Notes under the pieces: generated by a model
Told to the model about the DNA's origin: nothing
The model's database searches: none
What the model saw: the letters and a program-made list of their open reading frames with translations, nothing else
In this document: one piece after another, positions 44,773-53,027 of the stretch
How positions within the stretch are numbered: position 1 is the first letter of the stretch
How the letters are laid out: each line of letters begins with the position of its first letter
Position numbers and translations under genes: made by a program
Origin: RYN-133 sp963708645
Lineage (GTDB): Bacteria; Actinomycetota; Actinomycetes; Mycobacteriales; Jatrophihabitantaceae
Length of the DNA stretch: 64,000 nt
NCBI GenBank assembly: GCA_963708645.1
Contig: CAVPTA010000013.1
Location: 1-64,000 of the forward strand
Direction of reading: 5' to 3'

Positions 44773-46448
44773 ATCGTGTCCGCGAACAGACCGGCGGGCA
44801 ACGCGATGCCCGCGTCGGCGAGCTTGCTGACGAACACCGGACGCACGCCGGTGGCCCGCAGGCTGCCGAGGTACTTCCCATCGCCGTCCACGCCCGCGCC
44901 GTAGTCGAACAGGAACAGATCCTGCAGCGTGATGATGTCGGACTCCATGCCGGTGACCTCACTGATGTGCGTGACCCGGCGCGTTCCGTCACGCAGTCGT
45001 GCCTGGTGGACGATCAGGTCGATCGCCGAGGCGGCCTGCTCGCGAATCGCACGTTGCGGCAACTCCACGCCGGCCATCAGCACCATGGTCTCGAGGCGCG
45101 AGAGCGCGTCGCGGGGTGAGTTCGCGTGCAGTGTCGTGAGCGACCCGTCGTGACCGGTGTTCATCGCCTGCATCATGTCGATCGCCGCGCCATCACGAAC
45201 CTCACCGACGATGATCCGGTCGGGCCGCATACGCAGGGCGTTGCGCACGAGATCACGCGTCGTCACCTCACCGCGTCCCTCGATGTTCGGCGGACGCGAC
45301 TCGAGGCGGATCACGTGTTCCTGGCGCAGCTGCAACTCAGCGGCGTCCTCGATCGTGACCACACGCTCGTCGGTGGGCACGAAGGACGACAGCACGTTCA
45401 GCGTCGTCGTCTTGCCTGAGCCCGTGCCACCGCTGATGAGCACGTTGAGCCGAGCGTGCACGCAGGCAGCGAGCAGGTTCGCGGTCGCCGCGGTCAATGT
45501 CCCGAAGTCGACCAGATCATGGATGTCGAGCGGATCGGCGGCGAACTTACGGATGGTCAGCATCGGGCCGTCAAGTGCCACCGGCGGCAGCACGGCGTTG
45601 ACACGGCTGCCATCAGGCAATCGGGCGTCGACCATCGGGCTCGACTCGTCGATACGGCGCCCGATGCGAGCGACGATCTTTTCGATCGTGTGGCGTAGAT
45701 GGTTGTCGTTGGTGAACGCTGCGTTCACCGGATGGATGCGGCCGTCACGCTCGACGTAGATCTGGTCGGCACCGTTGACCATGATCTCGGTGACGTCCGG
45801 ATCACGCAGGAACGGTTCGATCGGGCCATGACCGAGGATCTCGTCCGAGATCTCGCTCGTGATGCGCAGCCGCTCGGCCGTGCCGATCAGGGCCTGCTCC
45901 GACTCGATCACCTGCGAGAGCGTCTGCCGAACCCGGACCGCGAGCTCACGCTCGTCGAGTTCGGCGTCGTACAACGTCGGGCCCAGCGCGTCGAGCAACG
46001 ACTGGTGCACCGACCGCTTGATCGTCGCAAGCGGGTCGACGTACTTGGTGCGCGCCACCGGCTTGCCAAGCGCCGGCGCCGCGACGACCGGTACGCCGGC
46101 CACCACCGCTTCGATCTCGTCGTCGACGTCGTCATCGACCGTGTCGTCGGCATCGAGGTCTGCGACCTCCGCGATCCCCGCATCGTCGACGTCGTCGAGC
46201 TCGTCATCGAACGCGCCGTCGGGGTCGACCACCGACAGCCTGCGCTCAGCCTCGGGTTTTACGTCGCCGATCGTCACCCAATCGAGCAGTGCCGATGTGT
46301 CGACGTGCCGAGCCGGAAACACTGTCGGTGGCTCGGGATCACGCACAGGCTCCAGGGCCTCGGGCTCGCCCTGGGCCGGTTCGGGGGCCGACGCATGAGC
46401 GGCAGGTCCTGCCTGCGCCGCTGCCGCCAGTCTGTCGGAAAGCTTCAT
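44769..46448 (-). CDS. tadA: Tad pilus secretion ATPase TadA/CpaF
   Basis: Hexameric ATPase powering pilin assembly. 559 aa. The first 120 residues are variable, with an acidic stretch near 78-115 (DELDDVDDAG, DDTVDDDVDDEIE). The ATPase core has Walker A LISGGTGSGKTTTLNVL near residue 340, Asp box VVTIEDAAELQL, Walker B RPDRIIVGEVRDGAAIDM and the His box GHDGSLTTLHANSPRDAL. It is flanked by ATGA overlaps on both sides. Confidence 0.94.
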   Translation of the reverse strand: MKLSDRLAAAAQAGPAAHASAPEPAQGEPEALEPVRDPEPPTVFPARHVDTSALLDWVTIGDVKPEAERRLSVVDPDGAFDDELDDVDDAGIAEVADLDADDTVDDDVDDEIEAVVAGVPVVAAPALGKPVARTKYVDPLATIKRSVHQSLLDALGPTLYDAELDERELAVRVRQTLSQVIESEQALIGTAERLRITSEISDEILGHGPIEPFLRDPDVTEIMVNGADQIYVERDGRIHPVNAAFTNDNHLRHTIEKIVARIGRRIDESSPMVDARLPDGSRVNAVLPPVALDGPMLTIRKFAADPLDIHDLVDFGTLTAATANLLAACVHARLNVLISGGTGSGKTTTLNVLSSFVPTDERVVTIEDAAELQLRQEHVIRLESRPPNIEGRGEVTTRDLVRNALRMRPDRIIVGEVRDGAAIDMMQAMNTGHDGSLTTLHANSPRDALSRLETMVLMAGVELPQRAIREQAASAIDLIVHQARLRDGTRRVTHISEVTGMESDIITLQDLFLFDYGAGVDGDGKYLGSLRATGVRPVFVSKLADAGIALPAGLFADTM

Positions 46449-47764
46449 GACGCCCGCCCTTGTCCGAGTGAGAGAAGTCGACGCCGGCGCTTCGGCGCGA
46501 CGAGGTCGTTCGCGATCTGCTGCGTAGCGAACTCCCGCAGCGCCACAGAGAACTGGTGCTGCGGTGCGGCGAGCATCATCGGCACACCGCTGTTGATCGA
46601 TTTCGGAACCTCGTTGGTTGCGGGCAGCTCGGTCGCGATCGTCGTGTCCAGCGCGCGCTGGACGTCGCTGCTCGACAGGCCGACCTTCGGGTCGGCCCGG
46701 TTGACCAGGACGTGACGGCTCGAGGGTGCGTAACCGAGTAGCTCGAACATGTCGAGGGTGAGTCGCGTGTTCTTCAGCGCCGGAATCTCCGGCGTGGTGA
46801 CCAGCACGTGGTGCTGTGCGGCGTCGAACACTTCGAGGACGTGCTCCGACAACTGAGACGGTGTGTCGACGACGATGTGGTCGTAACGCCTGCGCAGTTG
46901 CGCCAACAGTTCGGTCACGACGCGTACCGGAACGCGTTCGGCGTCGCCTGGATTGATCGGCGCGAGGACACAGTCGAGCCGCGAGTCGTGCGTCGTGACC
47001 AGCGCGGCCACCGAGGCGTCATCGGCCAGGTCGAGGCTTGCGCCGTCGGCGATGTTGCGCGCCGGCGCCAACTGCAGGCACACCGCAACGTCACCGAACT
47101 CGAGGTCGAGATCGACAAGGCAGGTACGTGCGCCGTTGCGCGCGAGTGCAAGAGCCAGATTCGTCGACACGACGGTCTTACCGCTGCCGCCCTTCGCCGA
47201 GAACACGACGGTGATGTCGCCGGACTCGGAGCCCTGAGCGCGGGCATTGTCATCAGTGTCCGGCTCGGCGACAGCGTGCGATCCGGAGGCCGTCCCGGCC
47301 TCCACAACTGCCATCGCGTCGGGGACGGGGACGTCGTCGACGCCGTTGTCGACGACGTCCCCCGTGTCGACGTCGTCGACATCATCGATGTCGGCGTCGT
47401 CGGACAACTCCTCGCGCCGTTGCACGGCGCGGGCGTGCGCCCGCCCGAGGTCGACGACCTCGTCGGAACCGACGACCTCGACGATCCCGGCGGCAAGCGC
47501 CTCTGCCGCGATGTCGTGCTCGTCCGGGTGCCGCACGAGCACGATCACTGCTTCCGGGTAGGTCGCGTGCAGGTGGCCGGCGAACGTGGTTACCTCGTCG
47601 AACGGCACGTCCGCCCCGATGACGACGACCCGTTCGTCCGCGCTGTGGTCGAGCCACGCCGCGAGATCGTTCACGTTGTCGACGGCGTGCGCTTCACCCG
47701 CTGCTTCGAGGCTCGCGAGCTCGGCGACCGCGCGATCGCGGTCGGGCTCCCAGAGGATGGTCAT
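46445..47764 (-). CDS. cpaE: Tad pilus localisation ATPase CpaE/TadZ
   Basis: ParA/MinD-like ATPase thought to place the Tad machine. 439 aa. Residues 1-120 look like a degenerate receiver domain (ERVVVIGADVPFDEVTTFAG). A strongly acidic linker with DDADIDDVDDVDTGDVVDNG lies near 123-142. The ATPase has the deviant Walker A VFSAKGGSGKTVVSTNLAL near 190 and LVDLDLEFGDVAVCLQL, plus VVDTPSQLSEHVLE. It is coupled to tadA by ATGA overlap. Confidence 0.92.
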   Translation of the reverse strand: MTILWEPDRDRAVAELASLEAAGEAHAVDNVNDLAAWLDHSADERVVVIGADVPFDEVTTFAGHLHATYPEAVIVLVRHPDEHDIAAEALAAGIVEVVGSDEVVDLGRAHARAVQRREELSDDADIDDVDDVDTGDVVDNGVDDVPVPDAMAVVEAGTASGSHAVAEPDTDDNARAQGSESGDITVVFSAKGGSGKTVVSTNLALALARNGARTCLVDLDLEFGDVAVCLQLAPARNIADGASLDLADDASVAALVTTHDSRLDCVLAPINPGDAERVPVRVVTELLAQLRRRYDHIVVDTPSQLSEHVLEVFDAAQHHVLVTTPEIPALKNTRLTLDMFELLGYAPSSRHVLVNRADPKVGLSSSDVQRALDTTIATELPATNEVPKSINSGVPMMLAAPQHQFSVALREFATQQIANDLVAPKRRRRLLSLGQGRAS

Positions 47765-47767
47765 GGC

Positions 47768-48544
47768 TCACTTCACCCAGACCGGCGCATAGTGGAAGAC
47801 ACCGGAGTTGAGTGACCCGCCGTCCTGGGTGACCTTCGAGCTGGCCGAGAGCAGACCGAGGGTCAGCTGACCCACCTTCTGCATGTTGAGGACGCGCTCG
47901 GCATCCGATTGCGAAAGAGCGACGGTGACGAGCACGCTGCCCGCGGTCGACGTGCTCTGCGCAGCCGTCTGCCCGTCGACGTTGGTCGGCGCGGTCTGCG
48001 AGGTCGCGATGACCTCGGCGCGCTGGACGACGGTGCGGGTGATGGTCGGATCGGTGCCGATGCCCTGGTGATAGGTGTCCGACCCGGCGTAGTGGCCCGT
48101 CACGAAGATCGCGACCTGCGAGTGCGGCCCGACGAAGCCGGCCACGTCCGCATCCGAGCCGAGGCTGAGCGATATTGCGATCTTGCCTGCCGGGATCGCG
48201 AGCACGCCGGTCTGCGCGATCGCAGATCCGAAGGCCTCACGCAGGACGAGTTGGCCGGGCGCGATGTCGCTCTGCGCGACAGCCGATGCCGCGATGCCTG
48301 CGTCGAGGCCGGCGATCGAATCCTGCGGCGCTGCGGACGCCGGCACTTTCTGTACCGAGAGTGATCCGGCGGCGTTCTTCCAGGTGGTTCCGGCCGCCAC
48401 GCGCTTGGTGGCGATGACGACCTGCACGGCACGGCCGCCTGCGACAGCACGCTGATCGGCGCTGTGCGCGTAGCCGTACACCGCGAAAGTGCCGAACAAG
48501 GCGAGCACCACGGCTACGCCGATGAGCACGATGCGTCGATTCAT
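47768..48544 (-). CDS. cpaB: Tad pilus assembly protein CpaB (SAF domain)
   Basis: 258 aa. N-terminal membrane anchor (IVLIGVAVVLALFGTFAVYGYA), SAF domain with VVIATKRVAAGTTWKNA and DIAPGQLVLREAF, and the Flp assembly region ISLSLGSDADVAGFVGPHSQVAIFV. Periplasm-side component that in other systems lies near the secretin; a secretin is not expected in this monoderm and none is found. A terminator hairpin separates it from flp upstream. Confidence 0.92.
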   Translation of the reverse strand: MNRRIVLIGVAVVLALFGTFAVYGYAHSADQRAVAGGRAVQVVIATKRVAAGTTWKNAAGSLSVQKVPASAAPQDSIAGLDAGIAASAVAQSDIAPGQLVLREAFGSAIAQTGVLAIPAGKIAISLSLGSDADVAGFVGPHSQVAIFVTGHYAGSDTYHQGIGTDPTITRTVVQRAEVIATSQTAPTNVDGQTAAQSTSTAGSVLVTVALSQSDAERVLNMQKVGQLTLGLLSASSKVTQDGGSLNSGVFHYAPVWVK

Positions 48545-48564
48545 GACTGTCCCCCAACAGTTCG

Positions 48565-48819
48565 TTACGTGTGAGAAGGCACAAGGGCCCGGCCGCCTGT
48601 GCGGCCGGGCCCTCGGCGGCTACTCTGGTGAGACCGACGACTCTTGGTCAGGCCGCTGAACCAGGTCGACAGGTCGTTGCCGAAGATGGTCACGCCGCCT
48701 GCGACGATGATCACGATGAACGCGACGAGGATCGCGTACTCGGTTGCGGTGGCACCGCGGTCCTTCGCGTCGTCGACTCGAGCGTGCAGAGCCGCGATCA
48801 GGTTGAGCACATACAGCAT
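48565..48819 (-). CDS. flp: Flp-type pilin (possible C-terminal frame extension)
   Basis: Structural pilin. ATG 48819 with a good ribosome binding site (AAGGGGG), giving 84 aa. Prepilin site RG/ATATEYAILVAF: cleavage after G22 leaves ATATEY with Glu at +5, the class IVb pattern, followed by a hydrophobic helix. After SGLTK (residue 59) the frame reads an Arg-rich tail through the terminator hairpin at 48584-48613. In another frame the sequence reads SSVSPE then stop at 48620, before the hairpin, which would give a normal pilin of about 66 aa. A one-base error or mutation near 48640 is likely. No prepilin peptidase gene is in the window. Confidence 0.88.
   Translation of the reverse strand: MLYVLNLIAALHARVDDAKDRGATATEYAILVAFIVIIVAGGVTIFGNDLSTWFSGLTKSRRSHQSSRRGPGRTGGRALVPSHT
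48584..48613 (-). terminator. Terminator/attenuator hairpin between flp and cpaB
   Basis: AGGGCCCGGCCGC (48584-48596), loop CTGT, GCGGCCGGGCCCT (48601-48613): perfect 13-bp GC-rich stem. It would let pilin mRNA accumulate above that of the assembly genes downstream, as is usual for pilin operons. Confidence 0.8.
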
Positions 48820-48953
48820 TGGAATTCCCCCTTGAACGGTGGTGGCCGGCTCTACCGCCGAACCGCTCGGACGACCCCCTGCCGTCCGACGAGCACAACT
48901 TTGCGGCACCGAGGTGCTCGCGTGCAGTCAGCGAACGGACGGTCTTACCCAAT

Positions 48954-48988
48954 CCGTTCGGCCGACATGTCAGCCGTTCGGCCGACAT
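48954..48988. promoter_or_regulatory. Two direct repeats in the flp/tadE divergent promoter region
   Basis: CCGTTCGGCCGACAT occurs at 48954-48968 and again at 48974-48988, identical over 15 bp with a 5-bp spacer (20-bp period, two helix turns). The 285-bp region between flp and tadE holds no gene. A second pair, GGTGCTCGCGTGCAG (48913-48927) and GGTGCTCGCGGGCAG (49005-49019), flanks it. Likely sites for a shared regulator of both pilus operons. Confidence 0.6.
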
Positions 48989-49104
48989 AGCTCGACGATC
49001 GGTCGGTGCTCGCGGGCAGATGTTCCGCGCAGGGTTTGCGCCGACCTAGCCTTCGATCGACCCACTGAATGGGGTGTGGGTGCTGGGGACCTGGGGGCAT
49101 CAAG

Positions 49105-49692
49105 ATGAGACGACTGTCGCGCCGGTGGCGCAGACTGCGCAGTAGTGAGCGCGCCGGCGATCGCGGCGTGGCCGCAGTGGAGGCCGCGATCATCACGCCG
49201 GTCTTCCTGCTTCTCGTCATCGGCATCATCGAGTTCGGGCTCGCCTTCAAGGACCAGCTGGCCATCACGTCTGCAGTGCGAGCAGGCGCACGGATCGCCT
49301 CCGCCGAGCCCCGCACCACGACCTTCGCCACGGACGCCGCCGCACAGGTCGCCCGCGAGGGAGCCGCCCTCGACATGAACGACGTCCAGGCACTGTGGGT
49401 CTACCAGGCCGACGCGAGCGGGCACCCGGTCGGCGCCGGCGGCACGTTCAACTCGTGCTCGACGAACTGCGACGTGTTCTCGTGGAGCGGGTCGTCGTTC
49501 GTGCAGACCGGCGGCGCATGGAATGTGACCTCGCAGAACGCGTGCCAAGGCACCCAAGACAGTGTCGGCGTCTATCTGTCGTTCAGGCATCCGAGCGTGA
49601 CGCAGGCCTTCTTCAGCTACCTCGGGCTGTCGAGCTACACCGTCATGCGCTTCGAACCGATCCCCGCATTGCAAACCGGCGGCTGCAAATGA
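49105..49692 (+). CDS. tadE: TadE-like pilus protein
   Basis: Pseudopilin-like minor component. 195 aa from ATG 49105. A basic N-terminus (MRRLSRRWRRLRSSERAGDRG) is followed by the TadE motif GVAAVEAAIITPVFLLLVIGIIEFG with Glu in the helix start, and then a soluble domain with TRAGARIASAEP-like SAVRAGARIASAEP. Four Cys residues (NSCSTNC, NAC, GGC) may form disulfides outside. Its stop overlaps the tadG ATG by 4 bp. Confidence 0.9.
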   Translation: MRRLSRRWRRLRSSERAGDRGVAAVEAAIITPVFLLLVIGIIEFGLAFKDQLAITSAVRAGARIASAEPRTTTFATDAAAQVAREGAALDMNDVQALWVYQADASGHPVGAGGTFNSCSTNCDVFSWSGSSFVQTGGAWNVTSQNACQGTQDSVGVYLSFRHPSVTQAFFSYLGLSSYTVMRFEPIPALQTGGCK

Positions 49693-51413
49693 TCCGCTGT
49701 CGGCCACGGCGACGCAGCGTCGTCCGCGATGGCGGGTACATCGCCGTCCTCAGCGCCATCCTGATGCCGGTGCTGTTCGGCGTCTCTGCCCTCACGATCG
49801 ACGTTGGCAACTGGTACTTCGTCGCGCAGAACGTGCAGCGCGCCGCAGATGCAGCTGCGCTTGCCGGCGTGACGTACATGCCGGGCAACTTCGCGCAGGC
49901 ATCCGCAACAGCAATCGCAACGGCTGCCTCGAACGGGTTCACGAGCGGCGTCGATCCCGAGCCGGTCCCGGGGCAGCCGAGCAAGCTGCGCGTGACGATC
50001 ACGACGACGGTCCACAACACGTTCGGTCAGCTGCTCGGCGTCGATACCACCACGATTGAGCGCACTGCCGTGACCAACTATCAGGCACCCCTGCCGATGG
50101 GAAGCCCGTGCAATGAGTTCGGCAACGGCCCTGAGCCGGTGCTCGCTGCAGCGAATCCGCGCAGCGGCAATTGCGCTGCGGCCGGTCAGTACTGGGCAAA
50201 CGTGGGTAGCCCGCAGGGCACCAAGGTGAGCGGCGACGCGTACCAGGACGGCGTCTGCGGCACGGGAGTCGACGGCTGCAGCGGCGGTACGAACACCGAC
50301 TACTCCTCGTCCGGCTACTTCTACAGCATCAAGCTCAGTGCACCGGTCACCAACTTGACCATTCAGGCCTTCGACGCCGGCTTCGTGAGCGTCGGCGACC
50401 TGTGCTCGTCGAACTTCGGTTCGGGCACCACGGCGTCCACCTACGCGAAGAACGACTACAACTACAGCCCGGGCACGAGCGCGGCGACGGCAGCACCCAA
50501 GGAAGACACCGCGCTGTACGCGTCCGGCCAGAGCTCGCCGTACTGCACCGGCGACATGCTGTTCGGCTCGACGCCGCCGGACACGACCTACACGATTCGG
50601 CAACCCGTCGCGTCGTCGAACCCGTGGGATCCGACGAGCTACCCGGTCGTGTCGAGTTGCGTGAAGACCTACAAGGGTTTCAGCGGTGACCTGTTCACCG
50701 CGCTCAACGAATACAAGCAGGACAGCACCGGAAAGCTCACCTACAAGAACGGTGCGCCCGTCCTCGCGACGGCCGGCGTCGGCGGTTATCGTGCCGATGT
50801 CGCGAGCACCTTCCGGCAGTGGTCGACTTTGTGCACGTTCAGCGGCACCCTGTCGGCCGGTACCTACTTCGTCCAGGTGCAGACCAATGCGCCCGACGAC
50901 AGCTCCGCCGGAAACGGTCACAACCGGTTCGCGTTGCGCGCCTACGGCTCGAGCGCGGCCGACAACAGCAACATCGCGATCAGCGGTTATACGAACATGG
51001 CGATCTACGCCAACGTCAACCAGGCGCAGACGTCCTTCTACCTGACCCAGGTGTCGCCCGCGGCCGCCGGCCAGGTGCTGAATGTCAGCCTGTTCGACAT
51101 CGGCGACTCGAGTCAGCCCGGCACGGTGACGATCAAGCCACCTGCCGATTCGAACGTGTCGTCGTTCACCGGCTGCACTGCGACCGGGCCGACCGCAGGT
51201 GCGCTGTCGGGCTGTTCGATCGTGGCCAATTCCAGCTACAACGGTAAGTGGGAACAGATCTCCATCCCGATACCGACCAACTACTCGTGCAACGCGACGG
51301 CAGTGACCGGCTGTTGGATCACCCTGTCGTACAACTACGGCAGCGGCCAACCGTCCGACACGACCTCGTGGACAGCCAATCTCGAAGGGACGCCCGTCCG
51401 CATCACGGAATGA
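49689..51413 (+). CDS. tadG: TadG-like pilus protein with large secreted domain
   Basis: 574 aa. The N-terminus has GYIAVLSAILMPVLFGVSAL and IDVGNWYFVAQNVQRAADAAALAGV, the TadG/TadE-like (DUF2134) pattern with one membrane helix. The remaining 480 residues are exported, rich in Gly, Ser, Thr, Asn and Tyr, with at least 11 Cys. Two stretches (SGYFYSIKLSAPVTNLTIQAF and FSGTLSAGTYFVQVQTNAP) look like beta-sandwich repeats. This length is greater than many TadG proteins and suggests an adhesin-like tip or wall-linked part. It overlaps the convergent sulfotransferase by 11 bp. Confidence 0.87.
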   Translation: MIRCRPRRRSVVRDGGYIAVLSAILMPVLFGVSALTIDVGNWYFVAQNVQRAADAAALAGVTYMPGNFAQASATAIATAASNGFTSGVDPEPVPGQPSKLRVTITTTVHNTFGQLLGVDTTTIERTAVTNYQAPLPMGSPCNEFGNGPEPVLAAANPRSGNCAAAGQYWANVGSPQGTKVSGDAYQDGVCGTGVDGCSGGTNTDYSSSGYFYSIKLSAPVTNLTIQAFDAGFVSVGDLCSSNFGSGTTASTYAKNDYNYSPGTSAATAAPKEDTALYASGQSSPYCTGDMLFGSTPPDTTYTIRQPVASSNPWDPTSYPVVSSCVKTYKGFSGDLFTALNEYKQDSTGKLTYKNGAPVLATAGVGGYRADVASTFRQWSTLCTFSGTLSAGTYFVQVQTNAPDDSSAGNGHNRFALRAYGSSAADNSNIAISGYTNMAIYANVNQAQTSFYLTQVSPAAAGQVLNVSLFDIGDSSQPGTVTIKPPADSNVSSFTGCTATGPTAGALSGCSIVANSSYNGKWEQISIPIPTNYSCNATAVTGCWITLSYNYGSGQPSDTTSWTANLEGTPVRITE

Positions 51414-52107
51414 CGACCCGCACTGCGTGCAGTCGCTCGTAGTGCACGCGGCTCTGCTCCGCTGCGGCGAGCGCTGCGCCGTCGAGTGAGGTCTCGCGCG
51501 GACGGTACGGCGCGAAGCCGGTTGATGCGATGACCGCGTCGTACCAGTACTTCGCCCAGACCCCGTCCGAGTCGCGTGGTCCGGGCGGCCAGTGCAGCAT
51601 CGCATCGGTGAACTCGACGTCGATGTACGCGCACAACCAGCGCAGGTAACCCTCGGGGTCACGCAAGAAGTCTGCGGAGTCGATGACGGGCACGGCGCCG
51701 AGCTGGTCGTAGAGCTCGGCCTGTTGCACGAGGCCGATGTCGGTCGCCACGACGTTCGCCCGCTCGCGTGTGTACGACGCGACGACTTCGACCGGATCAC
51801 GGATGAGCAAGACGTTGATCAGCTGCCCGATCCAGTCGCGCGGCAGCTCGGGGATCAAATGATGGGTCATGTGCTTCTGGTAGTAGACACCGTCGACCGG
51901 AGCCACCAGTTCGGCGACCACGGTTCGCCAGTCGGAGCCCATTGCCGCGACGATCTCGTCGCGTCCAGGGTGGTCGAGCTGGGTGCGGTCGAGATAGAAG
52001 CCGTAGAGCGGCTCGTCCACTACACGCGTGTCCGGCCGGTTCTCCCACGATCGCATCAGGGCCGTCGAGATGTTCCGTGGCCCTGACCAGATCGCCAGCG
52101 TGGTCAA
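51403..52107 (-). CDS. Sulfotransferase-like protein
   Basis: 234 aa. LAIWSGPRNISTALMRSW is the 5' phosphosulfate-binding-type P-loop of this family and LINVLLIRDPVEVVASYTRE is the 3' phosphate motif. The family is often found next to a class IV aminotransferase, as here (ATGA overlap), and is of unknown role; real PAPS-dependent activity is unproved. The 3' end overlaps tadG. Confidence 0.82.
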   Translation of the reverse strand: MTTLAIWSGPRNISTALMRSWENRPDTRVVDEPLYGFYLDRTQLDHPGRDEIVAAMGSDWRTVVAELVAPVDGVYYQKHMTHHLIPELPRDWIGQLINVLLIRDPVEVVASYTRERANVVATDIGLVQQAELYDQLGAVPVIDSADFLRDPEGYLRWLCAYIDVEFTDAMLHWPPGPRDSDGVWAKYWYDAVIASTGFAPYRPRETSLDGAALAAAEQSRVHYERLHAVRVVIP

Positions 52108-53027
52108 CGCCCCGACACATCCCGTTCGATGAAGTCGCGGTACAGATCCTGCAGCCGCTCGACCATCGGGCCCCGTGCTCCCGCGCCGATGGTGCGGCCG
52201 TCGATCGTGTGCACCGGCACCACGCCGGCGAACGTGCCCGTCACGAACGCCTCGTCCGCGCTGTAGACGTCGGTGAGGCTGAATGTCTTTTGAAAAGCAG
52301 GGATTCCGGCCTGGTCACAGATCTGGAGCACGTTCGCCCGCGTGATGCCGCCGAGGCAGTACTCCCCCGACGACGTCCACACCTCGCCGCGTTTCACCAC
52401 GAAGAAGTGCGTCGAGTTGCAGGTCGCCACGAATCCGTTCGGGTCGAGCATCAGCGCTTCGTCCGCACCCGCCGTGTAGGCCTGGATGCACGCAGTTATG
52501 TCATTCAACTTGCTGTGCGCATTGAGCTTGGGGTCGAGCACGTCCGGCGACGATCGACGCACATGCACCGTGAACAATGAGAGTCCGCGCTCGACCGTCG
52601 CAGGCAACGGATCCTTGTACTCGCAGATCATCACGATGGTCGCCGGCCCGGCTGACATGCGCGGATCCTGGTAGGGGGTCGACTTCGGGCCACGAGTGAC
52701 CATCAGCCGCACATGCACACCGCTCCCGTGCATGTCATTGGCGGCGAGGCAGCGGTAGATCTCGGCCGTGAGTTCGTCGCGCGTCCTGCCGATGTCGAGC
52801 ATGATCGCCGCGGCACCCTCGTAGAGCCGGTCGAGATGTTGGTCGAGGAACGCGGGATGCCCGTCGTGCACGCGCAGTCCCTCCCAGATGCCGTCGCCGA
52901 GCACGAAGCCCGCGTCGAACACCGACACCGTCGCCTGCGCGCGCGGAACGAGCTCGCCGTTGACGTAGATCAGGACGTCAGCGTTACGCGGGTCGTCGCT
53001 GTAGTCGTGGGTGCCATGTGCTGTCAT
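52104..53027 (-). CDS. PLP-dependent class IV aminotransferase (branched-chain/D-amino-acid type)
   Basis: 307 aa. VSVFDAGFVLGDGIWEGLRV is the family N-terminal signature, with RLYEGAAAIMLD, LDPKLNAHSKLNDITACIQA (in part; PLP-Lys region) and EALMLDPNGFVATCNSTHFFVV. C-terminal EYCLGGITRANVLQIC binds the PLP phosphate. The substrate (branched-chain, D-amino acid or aminodeoxychorismate) is not determined. Coupled to the sulfotransferase-like gene downstream and to the DUF2156 gene upstream by 4-bp overlaps. Confidence 0.9.
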   Translation of the reverse strand: MTAHGTHDYSDDPRNADVLIYVNGELVPRAQATVSVFDAGFVLGDGIWEGLRVHDGHPAFLDQHLDRLYEGAAAIMLDIGRTRDELTAEIYRCLAANDMHGSGVHVRLMVTRGPKSTPYQDPRMSAGPATIVMICEYKDPLPATVERGLSLFTVHVRRSSPDVLDPKLNAHSKLNDITACIQAYTAGADEALMLDPNGFVATCNSTHFFVVKRGEVWTSSGEYCLGGITRANVLQICDQAGIPAFQKTFSLTDVYSADEAFVTGTFAGVVPVHTIDGRTIGAGARGPMVERLQDLYRDFIERDVSGR

